Source: Chloroflexota bacterium
GTDB lineage: Bacteria; Chloroflexota; Dehalococcoidia; DSTF01; RBG-16-68-14
DNA length: 17,854 bases
Assembly: GCA_022563135.1 (NCBI GenBank)
Contig: JADFNZ010000008.1
Span: 1 to 17,854 of the forward strand
Direction: 5' to 3'
A program made the translations under genes and the position numbers. Positions 6,490-14,038 of this stretch are shown piece by piece (the stretch's first letter is position 1; every line of letters starts with the position of its first letter). Below the pieces are notes generated by a model that worked only from the letters and a program-made list of their open reading frames with translations, was not told the DNA's origin and did not search any database.

Positions 6490-8061
6490 ATGCGGCTGCA
6501 CGATTACATCGACTACCGGGCCCGGGAGCATCCCGACGAAGAGTTCGCCGTTCAGGGCGACCGGCGCATGACCTATCGGGAGGCGGCCGCCGAGGTGAAC
6601 CGGGTGGCGAACGCGCTCATCGGCGCGGGACTTCAGCTAGGTGACCGCATCGTCGTGCTCTCGAAGAACAGCATCGAGTACGCGGTGCTCTATTACGCCT
6701 GCTCGAAGGCGGGCGTGGCGCCGGTGCCGCTGAACTATCGGCTGGCCGCCCCGGAGTGGGCGTATATCGTGAACGACTCCGGCGCGAAGCTGCTCATCGC
6801 CGCCGATGAGTACGTCAACGCGGTCGATGGCATCCGGAGCGAGCTCGGGAACGTCGAACGCTTCGTCGCGTTCGGCGACGCCGGGATGGAAGGGTGGGAC
6901 GGCTACCGCCAGTTCGTCGCCGGACAGCCGGAGACGGCGCCGGAGCGGGCGCGTGAGGTGTCGGAAGACGACGACGCCTACCAGATGTACACGAGCGGCA
7001 CCACGGGCCGGCCCAAGGGGGCAGTGCTGACGCACAGTGCGGTGCGGGCGCAGCTCTCGCAGGTCACCATGCTGATCCAGGCCGCTCCCGGTCAGCGCGG
7101 CCTGATCGTCGTACCGATGTATCACGCGGCCGGCGCGGTGACGACGTTCGTCACCGTCTACTGGGGCGGCTGTCTCTACATCCAGGCCGACTTCGACCCC
7201 TTCGAGTGCGTCCGTGCCCTGGACGAGGAGCGCGTCGTCACGACGACGCTCGTGCCGGCGATGATCCAGGCGATGCTCGTCCACGTGCCGGACATTGGCA
7301 AGCGGGAGTTCAAGGACCTGCGGCAGATCACGTATGGCGCCTCGCCGATCGCGGAAGAGACGCTGCGGCGCGCGATGGACCTCTTCAAGTGCGACTTCGC
7401 GCAGGCGTACGGCATGACCGAGACGACCGCGGTGCTCACCTACCTCTTCCCGGACGACCACCGGCGCGCCGTCGCGGAGCAGCCGGACCTGCTGCTGTCG
7501 GCGGGACGTCCCGTGCTCGGCACGGAGCTCCGCATCGTGGACGAGGACGACAACGCTGTCGAAGGAGGCACGATCGGCGAGATCATCGCGCGCGGGCCGC
7601 AGCTCATGCGCGGCTACTGGAATCTGCCGGACGAATCGGCGGAGGCGCTGAGGGGCGGCTGGATGCACACCGGCGACGCCGGCACGATGGACGCCGACGG
7701 CTACCTCTACATCCAGGACCGCGTCAAGGATATGATCGTCTCCGGTGGCGAGAACGTCTACCCGCGCACGGTGGAGGAGGTGCTCTTCCAGCACCCGGCC
7801 GTCGCCGACGCGGCCGTCATCGGCGTGCCGGACGAGCAGTGGGGCGAGACTGTGAAGGCGCTCGTCGTCCTCAAGGAGGGCGAGAAGGCGACCGCAGAGC
7901 AGATCATGGACTTCTGCCGCGGCAAGCTCGGCGGCTTCGAGCGGCCCCGCTCGGTCGATTTCATCGCTGAACTGCCGCGCAACCCAACCGGAAAAGTGCT
8001 GAAGCGGGAGCTGCGCGAGCCGTTCTGGAAGGGCCACACTCGCCGCGTCGCGGGAGTGTAG
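6490..8061 (+). CDS. Acyl-CoA synthetase / AMP-dependent ligase (ANL superfamily)
   Basis: This 523-residue member of the adenylate-forming family activates a carboxylic acid as acyl-AMP and transfers it to CoA. The motifs appear in order: the P-loop YTSGTTGRPKG (167-177), TYGASPI (281-287), AYGMTETT (306-313), WMHTGDAG (391-398), and DRVKDMIVSGGENVYP (410-425). PTGKVLKRELRE (499-510) contains the catalytic Lys502. It resembles the long/medium-chain fatty acid-CoA ligases. The chain-length preference cannot be read from sequence. A clean AAGGAG precedes the ATG. It lies 30 bases after cobA-hemD with no terminator between, so it is probably part of the same transcript. Its link to tetrapyrrole synthesis is not obvious. 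Confidence 0.93.
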   Translation: MRLHDYIDYRAREHPDEEFAVQGDRRMTYREAAAEVNRVANALIGAGLQLGDRIVVLSKNSIEYAVLYYACSKAGVAPVPLNYRLAAPEWAYIVNDSGAKLLIAADEYVNAVDGIRSELGNVERFVAFGDAGMEGWDGYRQFVAGQPETAPERAREVSEDDDAYQMYTSGTTGRPKGAVLTHSAVRAQLSQVTMLIQAAPGQRGLIVVPMYHAAGAVTTFVTVYWGGCLYIQADFDPFECVRALDEERVVTTTLVPAMIQAMLVHVPDIGKREFKDLRQITYGASPIAEETLRRAMDLFKCDFAQAYGMTETTAVLTYLFPDDHRRAVAEQPDLLLSAGRPVLGTELRIVDEDDNAVEGGTIGEIIARGPQLMRGYWNLPDESAEALRGGWMHTGDAGTMDADGYLYIQDRVKDMIVSGGENVYPRTVEEVLFQHPAVADAAVIGVPDEQWGETVKALVVLKEGEKATAEQIMDFCRGKLGGFERPRSVDFIAELPRNPTGKVLKRELREPFWKGHTRRVAGV

Positions 8062-8064
8062 ACT
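8059..8064 (+). promoter_or_regulatory. TAGACT -10-like box for a possible leaderless PAC2 transcript
   Basis: TAGACT lies seven bases before the ATG at 8072, and its first three bases are the stop codon of the acyl-CoA synthetase gene. No Shine-Dalgarno sequence precedes that ATG. A -10 box at this distance with no ribosome-binding site is the pattern of leaderless genes. No convincing -35 element is visible, and read-through from the operon is the alternative. Confidence 0.3.
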
Positions 8065-8071
8065 GGTAACA

Positions 8072-8950
8072 ATGGACTACCTCCAGTTCGATAAGCTGCC
8101 GGAGCTACGGAAGCCGACCTTCGTGGCGGCGTTCCGCGGCTGGAGCGACGCCGGCGAGGCGGCCACCCTCGCCATCCGCCACCTGGTCGAAGGCTGGTCT
8201 GCGGAGGAGTTCGCGCAGATCGATCCGGAGGAGTTCTTCGACTTCACCGTCGCCCGCCCGACGATCCGCATCACGGAGGAAGGCCAGCGCGGCCTGGAGT
8301 GGCCGTCGAACACCTTCTACTACCATCGCCGCGAGGACGCGGAGGAGGACGTGGTGCTCTTCCTGGGCACCGAGCCGCACCTCAAGTGGCGCGCCTTCAC
8401 CGGCGCGATTCGTGACCTCTTCGAGCGGCTCGGCGGCGTCCGGCTGGTGACGATCGGCGCGCTCGTCGGCGCGACGACGCACACACGGCCGCCGCCCATC
8501 ACGGGCTTCGCGACGGAGGAAGAGCTGCGCGGGCGGCTGGAGGCGATGACGATCACGCGCACGCGCTACGAAGGGCCGACCGGCATCGTCGGCACACTGC
8601 ACGACGCCTTCCGCCGCGCCGGCCACTCCGCCGCGAGCGCCTGGGTAGCACTGCCACCGTACCTGGGAAGCGCGACGAACCCGCGCGGCGCGCTCGCGCT
8701 GCTGGAGACGCTCGACCGCCTCTTCGCCTTTGCGCCGAACCTGTCGATGCTCGCCCGCGCGAGCCAACGCTTCGAGAAGCAGGTGGACGACGCACTGGAG
8801 AACAGCCCGGAGATGCGCCAGTACCTCCAAGAGATGGAGAAGCGCATCGATTCGGGCATCACGGAGGCGGCGACGCCCGACATCGGCCCGCCGGGTGACC
8901 TGATCGGCGACCTGGAGGCCTACCTGCGCGAGCACCGCCAGGGCGGGTAA
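8072..8950 (+). CDS. PAC2 (proteasome assembly chaperone 2) family protein
   Basis: The 292-residue protein has the hallmarks of the bacterial PAC2 family: an N-terminal AFRGWSDAGEAATLAIRHLVE (20-40), FLGTEPHLKW (97-106), and TIGALVGATTHTRPPPITGF (127-146). YEGPTGIVGTLHDAFRRAGH (166-185) and WVALPPYLGSATNPRGALALLETL follow. The C-terminal third is helical and charged (SQRFEKQVDDALENSPEMRQYLQEMEKRI), as in the actinobacterial and Chloroflexi members. Eukaryotic and archaeal relatives assist 20S proteasome assembly. The role of bacterial members is poorly defined, and no proteasome gene is visible here. It follows the ligase gene by ten bases and has no clear ribosome-binding site. Confidence 0.88.
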   Translation: MDYLQFDKLPELRKPTFVAAFRGWSDAGEAATLAIRHLVEGWSAEEFAQIDPEEFFDFTVARPTIRITEEGQRGLEWPSNTFYYHRREDAEEDVVLFLGTEPHLKWRAFTGAIRDLFERLGGVRLVTIGALVGATTHTRPPPITGFATEEELRGRLEAMTITRTRYEGPTGIVGTLHDAFRRAGHSAASAWVALPPYLGSATNPRGALALLETLDRLFAFAPNLSMLARASQRFEKQVDDALENSPEMRQYLQEMEKRIDSGITEAATPDIGPPGDLIGDLEAYLREHRQGG

Positions 8951-8971
8951 CATTAGGCAAGGGGTGAGCTC

Positions 8972-9331
8972 ATGGGCCTTACCTATCTAGACCTTGAGGT
9001 AGCGAACATCGGGAAGCCTGACGTCAGGGAGAAGCTGCGCTTCCTCGTCGATTCAGGCGCCGTCTACTCGGTGATACCTACTCCTGTCCTAAAGAAACTG
9101 GGCATTGAGGAGCAGGACGAGCAGGAATTTATGTTGGCGAACGGTGAGAAGATCGTCAGGAAGAAGGGCGGTGCGCTCTTTCGTTACGGTAAGCGTGTTG
9201 GTGTCGCCGACGTTGTGTTCGGCGAGGACGGCGACGCGACGCTGCTCGGGATGCTCACGTTGGAAGGCCTCGGCCTCGTACTTGACCCGCTAAAACGCGA
9301 GCTTCGAGAGCTGCCGATGATGCTCGCGTGA
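8972..9331 (+). CDS. Small retropepsin-like aspartyl protease family protein
   Basis: The 119-residue protein has one retropepsin-like fold. The catalytic loop is [13 protein letters not shown] (24-36), with Asp27 in DSGA, where DTGA is commoner. A flap-like segment with [11 protein letters not shown] follows, and then the [18 protein letters not shown] stretch (89-106), corresponding to the hydrophobic-hydrophobic-Gly motif. Small soluble proteins of this type are frequent and scattered in Chloroflexi and cyanobacteria; activity would need a homodimer. Substrate and role are unknown. The start is supported by GGGGTG upstream. One sampled 60-base line of this gene (9121-9180) is 53% GC, against 72% for a line of hemB (9961-10020), so it looks like a recent arrival. 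The last codons overlap a GTG that would be an alternative hemB start. Confidence 0.8.
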   Translation: MGLTYLDLEVANIGKPDVREKLRFLVDSGAVYSVIPTPVLKKLGIEEQDEQEFMLANGEKIVRKKGGALFRYGKRVGVADVVFGEDGDATLLGMLTLEGLGLVLDPLKRELRELPMMLA

Positions 9332-9351
9332 GGAATCCTGGAGTTCCTGCG

Positions 9352-10350
9352 ATGCTTCATGGAGGAGTAGCAGTAACGACCTCGGTGGCCTTCGCGCGCT
9401 TCCGCCGGCTGCGGCGGAGCGAAGGGCTGCGGCGGATGGTGCGCGAGACGAAGCTCGCGCCGGAGGACTTCGTCTACCCGCTCTTCGTCGTCCACGGCCA
9501 GGACGTGCGCGAGGAGATCGCGTCCATGCCCGGCCAGTACCACCTCTCGCTCGATAAGCTAGGTGACGAGGCGGAGGAGCTGCGCTCGCTGGGGATCCCG
9601 GCGGTGCTCCTCTTCGGGCTGCCTGCGAACAAGGACGAACAGGGCTCCGAGGCCTACGCCGACGATGGCATCGCCCAGCAGGCGGTGCGAACGCTGAAGG
9701 CCGCCGATCCGGGGCTTGTCGTGATCACGGACGTCTGCCTCTGTGAGTACACCTCGCACGGTCACTGCGGCGTGGTGGTCGATGGTGAGGTGGACAACGA
9801 CAGCTCGCTGGAGCTGATCGCCCGCACGGCCGTCTCCCACGCCCGCGCCGGCGCCGACGTCGTCGCGCCGTCGGATATGATGGACGGTCACGTCGCGGCG
9901 ATCCGGGCTGCACTGGACGAGGAAGGCTTCGGCCAGACCGCGATCCTGGCCTACGCCGCGAAGTACGCGTCGGCGTTCTACGGCCCCTTCCGCGAGGCGG
10001 CGGAGTCCGCGCCGCAGTTCGGCGACCGGCGCGGCTATCAGATGGACCCGCTCAACGCCCGCGAGGCGCTGCGCGAGATCGAGGCGGACATCGCGGAGGG
10101 CGCGGATATCGCGATGGTGAAGCCGGCGCTCGCTTACCTGGATGTGCTGTCGCAGGCGCGGCAGCGCTTCGATCTGCCGCTGGCTGCGTACAACGTGAGC
10201 GGTGAGTACGCGATGGTCCACGCGGCCGCGCGCAACGGCTGGATCGACGGCCCGCGCGTCGCGCTGGAGATCCTCACGTCGATCAAGCGCGCCGGCGCCG
10301 ACATGATCATCACCTATCATGCCAAGGAAGCCGCGCGCGCCTTGCAATAG
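9352..10350 (+). CDS. hemB: Delta-aminolevulinic acid dehydratase (porphobilinogen synthase)
   Basis: HemB condenses two 5-aminolevulinate molecules into porphobilinogen. The 332-residue product has the opening [18 protein letters not shown], then FVYPLFV, then the zinc-site signature [14 protein letters not shown] with Cys129, Cys131 and Cys139. Lys204 lies in [20 protein letters not shown], and the Schiff-base Lys257 in [10 protein letters not shown]. The three cysteines mark it as a zinc-dependent HemB. The ATG at 9352 is preceded at eight bases by GGAG (9340-9343) and is preferred. A GTG at 9328, overlapping the upstream stop, would add eight residues. It is separated from hemC and cobA-hemD by three genes of unrelated families. 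Confidence 0.96.
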   Translation: MLHGGVAVTTSVAFARFRRLRRSEGLRRMVRETKLAPEDFVYPLFVVHGQDVREEIASMPGQYHLSLDKLGDEAEELRSLGIPAVLLFGLPANKDEQGSEAYADDGIAQQAVRTLKAADPGLVVITDVCLCEYTSHGHCGVVVDGEVDNDSSLELIARTAVSHARAGADVVAPSDMMDGHVAAIRAALDEEGFGQTAILAYAAKYASAFYGPFREAAESAPQFGDRRGYQMDPLNAREALREIEADIAEGADIAMVKPALAYLDVLSQARQRFDLPLAAYNVSGEYAMVHAAARNGWIDGPRVALEILTSIKRAGADMIITYHAKEAARALQ

Positions 10351-10364
10351 TACGCGACCGCGTA
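10351..10364. promoter_or_regulatory. Perfect 14-bp dyad between hemB and the YggX-like gene
   Basis: TACGCG-AC-CGCGTA begins at the base after the hemB stop and lies 24 bases before the next start codon. It could be a protein-binding site or a small RNA hairpin affecting the intergenic message. In GC-rich DNA such a palindrome can also arise by chance. Confidence 0.25.
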
Positions 10365-10388
10365 TCGAACGCTGGAAAGAAGGCCGAG

Positions 10389-10628
10389 ATGTCGACCGTT
10401 GACTGTACCCGCTGCAACGAGAGCAAGGCGTCGCTGAGCGAACCGCCGATGGGCGGAGAGCTGGGCAATACCGTCGTTGAGCGTATCTGCGAGGAGTGCT
10501 GGACCGAGTGGCGGGAGACGTCGGCGAAGCTCATCAACCACTACGGCCTCAACCTGGGCGAACCTGCGCACAGGCAGCAGCTCCGCCGCGCGATGAAGGA
10601 GTTCCTCAGCCTGGACGGCGAGAGTTAG
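10389..10628 (+). CDS. YggX-like Fe(2+)-trafficking family protein with two CxxC pairs
   Basis: The 79-residue protein aligns with the YggX family (probable Fe(2+)-trafficking/oxidative damage protection protein). Shared features are GELGNTVVERICEECWTEW (23-41, family pattern GELG..I...I..EAW..W), KLINHYGLNL (47-56, pattern LINE..LN), and HRQQLRRAMKEFL. Family members are about 90 residues and are thought to move or protect iron for Fe-S cluster repair. This one carries four cysteines arranged as two CxxC pairs (Cys6/Cys9 and Cys34/Cys37), which would allow a four-cysteine metal site. The classical protein has only one conserved N-terminal Cys at that position. It follows hemB by 38 bases and is probably co-transcribed, linking iron handling to tetrapyrrole synthesis. 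Confidence 0.75.
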   Translation: MSTVDCTRCNESKASLSEPPMGGELGNTVVERICEECWTEWRETSAKLINHYGLNLGEPAHRQQLRRAMKEFLSLDGES

Positions 10629-10633
10629 CCACA

Positions 10634-10643
10634 GCTAAACCAG
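10634..10643 (+). repeat. Left copy of 10-bp direct repeat flanking the GxxExxY gene
   Basis: CTAAACCAGA occurs here, six bases after the YggX-like gene's stop, and again at 11155-11164 beyond the frameshifted GxxExxY gene. The pair brackets the low-GC segment as a target-site duplication would. Confidence 0.45.
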
Positions 10644-10693
10644 ACCAGCACAGATTTGGTCACCTCTGAAACAGCGGCCCTAGATTCTGTAGC

Positions 10694-11109
10694 GTGGTGT
10701 CTCACCAACACGTGCAGGATCGTAGGGCGAATATAAAGCCTGCCGAGTATCCACATCGAGAGCTGACGCGGGAGATCATCGCAGCGGCGATTGAAGTACA
10801 TCAGAAGCTTGGGCGGGGCTTTCTTGAGAAGGTGTACGAGAATGCCATGGTCATCGAGCTCACAATTCGTGGATGCAGGGTAGTGCAGCAGGCCCCATAG
10901 AGGTTCGCTACAAGAATGAGACCGCGGGGACGTATTTCGCTGACCTTTTGGTAGATGATCTGGTCGTCTGCGAGCTCAAAGCGGCAGACGCGATTAGCCC
11001 TGCTCATCAGGCGCAATTTCTGAACTACTTGAAGGCAACGGGCATCAAGGTGGGGTTGCTGTTGAACTTTGGCCCGAAGCGTGTGGACGTAAAGCGGATG
11101 GTCTTCTAG
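10694..11109 (+). pseudogene. GxxExxY protein, frameshifted
   Basis: Two overlapping frames together encode one GxxExxY-family protein. The first (from GTG 10694) gives REIIAAAIEVHQKLGRGFLEKVYENAMVIELTIRGCRVVQQAP and then hits TAG at 10898-10900. The second (frame of 10873) continues [59 protein letters not shown] and ends at 11109. The named motif is visible as GFLEKVY, and the ELKA...AQ.LNYLK region is typical. The two halves join exactly if one C is restored in the CCCC run at 10893-10896, so this is a single-base deletion or a sequencing error. The function of the family is not known; its fold suggests a nuclease-like domain. TAGATT (10681-10686) seven bases before the GTG could allow leaderless expression. 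Sampled lines are 53% GC, well below the neighbouring heme genes. Confidence 0.8.
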
Positions 11110-11125
11110 GCTGCCACCGTCTCTT

Positions 11126-11153
11126 TCTGTGTCTATCTGTGTCGGTCTGTGGC
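11126..11153 (+). repeat. Three TCTGTG units at exact 10-bp period
   Basis: TCTGTGTC (11126), TCTGTGTC (11136) and TCTGTGGC (11146) follow one another at a spacing of exactly 10 bp, just after the GxxExxY stop. The unit's reverse complement CACAGA occurs once on the other side of the gene (10648-10653). These may be boundary sequences of the inserted segment. Confidence 0.45.
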
Positions 11154-11154
11154 T

Positions 11155-11164
11155 CTAAACCAGA
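11155..11164 (+). repeat. Right copy of 10-bp direct repeat flanking the GxxExxY gene
   Basis: CTAAACCAGA matches 10634-10643 base for base. If the DNA between the copies were removed together with one copy, the YggX-like gene and hemL would be about 80 bases apart, a plausible ancestral spacing in this operon. Confidence 0.45.
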
Positions 11165-11228
11165 GGCGGGCGTTCGCGCTGCGTCAACCTCGCGCGTTAG
11201 GCGTGTCTGTGCGAAGCTGAGTCTACCC

Positions 11229-12527
<1,299 letters not shown>

Positions 12528-12536
12528 CGCCGCGGC

Positions 12537-13970
12537 CTAGATCCCGAACCGTTCGTTGATCTGGCGGAGCCCGCGATAGAGCGGCTTGCCGAGCTGTTCG
12601 TACGCGGCGTCCTCCGTGAGCTGCGGGAAGCTGGTGGAGAAGGTGGGATAGATCTGGATCAGGTCGCGGAATGCCGGGAGCAGCTTCACCCCTTGATCCA
12701 TGGCCAGCGTGAACTGGCCGATCATCTCGCTCGCGGCCGGCGCAAGGATGTGCGCCCCGAGGATCTTGAAGTCGCTGCCGGTGACGACCAGCATGCGCCC
12801 CTCGGTAGCGCTCTCTACGCGCGCCCGGTCGTTGTTGGCGAAGCGCCACTGAAAGACGCGTACTCCCTCCTCGCCATGCTGCTGGCGCGCCTCCTCCGAC
12901 GTGACGCCGACGTGGGCCAGCTCCGGGTCAGTGAACGTCGCCCAAGGGATGAGCTCAGGCGCCTTGCGTGTGCCGGGGTAGAACATATTGCGGATCACGG
13001 TGGACGTCTCCGCGGCCGCGCTGTGGGTGAAGAGGAAGCGGCCGGCGGCGTCACCAACGGCGTAGATCGAGGGGACGGTGCTGCGCAGCGCGTCGTCGAC
13101 GACGATGCCTTTCGGGCCGGCTTCGACGCCCGCCTGCTCCAGGCCAAGCTTCTCAACGTTCGCCTTCCGGCCCGCGGCCACGAGGATCTCCTCCGCGCAC
13201 CAGGTACGCGGCTCGCCGCCCACCTGTCCTTCGAGCTGTTTGCCTCCCTCGCCCGGCCTGGCTCGCTCGAGCGAGACGCCGGTCTGCACGTCGATCCCCT
13301 CGTCACGGAGGACGGCGAGCAGCGTGTCGGAGAGCGATGGCTCATCGCGGACGAGGATGCGCTCCAACTGCTCGAGCAGCGTCGTCTTCACGCCGAGGCG
13401 GTGGAGCGCCTGGGCCATCTCCACGCCGATCGGCCCCGCGCCGACGATGATGAACGACCGGGGCGCGCGCTCCAGTCGAAAGAGCGTCTCGTTGGTGAGG
13501 TAGCCCACCTCCTCGAGGCCGGGGATGGGCGGCGCGGTCGGCCGGGAGCCGGTGCAGATGAGGATGTATCGCGCCGTAAGCGTCCGCTCGCCTGCCCGCA
13601 CCGTGTGGCCGTCGACGATACTGGCCTCGTCGATGATCACGTCGACGCCGGATTCGCGAAAGCGCTCCGGGCTGTCGTCCGCGGCGGCGATCTCCTCCTG
13701 CTTCTGCCGGATGCGCGCGAAGATCTTGGCGGTATCGATCTCGATCTCCGTCGCCGGCAGGGCGAACCGCTCGGCACTCTGGATCGTGTGGGCGGCCTTG
13801 GCGCTGGCGATCAGCGCCTTGCTGGGCACGCAGCCCGTCCAGAGACAGTCGCCGCCGAGCCGGTGGCGCTCGATGAGAGCGGCCTTCAGGCCCAGGTTCG
13901 GCGCTACCTGCGCGGCAAGCAGTCCCGCCGACCCTGCGCCGATGATGGCGAGGTCGAACTCGTACTTCAT
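12537..13970 (-). CDS. Mercuric-reductase/dihydrolipoamide-dehydrogenase-like FAD pyridine nucleotide-disulfide oxidoreductase
   Basis: The 477-residue flavoprotein has the FAD loop IIGAGSAG (9-16), the redox-active disulfide GGDCLWTGCVPSKAL (Cys42, Cys47), the CTGSRP motif (139-144), the NAD(P)H loop IIVGAGPIG (174-182), and the second FAD motif IYAVGDAAG (302-310). The C-terminal dimerisation domain begins near 345. In dihydrolipoamide and glutathione reductases the last domain supplies a His-Glu pair in an HPT..E motif. Here it reads YPTFST, with Tyr441 and Thr446 at those places, so ordinary dihydrolipoamide dehydrogenase activity is unlikely. LGGDCLWTGCVPSKAL is typical of the uncharacterised mercuric-reductase-like group. 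A GAGGAGGAG box precedes the ATG on the minus strand. It may be transcribed with the flavoprotein gene 68 bases upstream. The substrate is unknown. Confidence 0.88.
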   Translation of the reverse strand: MKYEFDLAIIGAGSAGLLAAQVAPNLGLKAALIERHRLGGDCLWTGCVPSKALIASAKAAHTIQSAERFALPATEIEIDTAKIFARIRQKQEEIAAADDSPERFRESGVDVIIDEASIVDGHTVRAGERTLTARYILICTGSRPTAPPIPGLEEVGYLTNETLFRLERAPRSFIIVGAGPIGVEMAQALHRLGVKTTLLEQLERILVRDEPSLSDTLLAVLRDEGIDVQTGVSLERARPGEGGKQLEGQVGGEPRTWCAEEILVAAGRKANVEKLGLEQAGVEAGPKGIVVDDALRSTVPSIYAVGDAAGRFLFTHSAAAETSTVIRNMFYPGTRKAPELIPWATFTDPELAHVGVTSEEARQQHGEEGVRVFQWRFANNDRARVESATEGRMLVVTGSDFKILGAHILAPAASEMIGQFTLAMDQGVKLLPAFRDLIQIYPTFSTSFPQLTEDAAYEQLGKPLYRGLRQINERFGI

Positions 13971-14038
13971 GGGGCTCCTCCTCTACGCGGCCGATCGTAG
14001 CACGGATCACCAGCAGACAACGTTGCAGCGATCACGCG

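Noticed and set aside
9328..9351. GTG at 9328 as the hemB start, overlapping the upstream stop
   Set aside because: It would add eight residues without homology, whereas the ATG at 9352 has GGAG at the correct distance; kept only as an alternative.
10890..10900. Programmed -1 ribosomal frameshift in the GxxExxY gene
   Set aside because: The local G-GCC-CCA does not fit the X-XXY-YYZ slippery pattern and no strong downstream stem-loop was seen; a lost C in a homopolymer is simpler.
12693..14000. Long plus-strand frame (about 435 residues) opposite the disulfide oxidoreductase
   Set aside because: It is antisense to a gene with clear FAD, NAD(P)H and disulfide motifs; its own translation shows no family motif.
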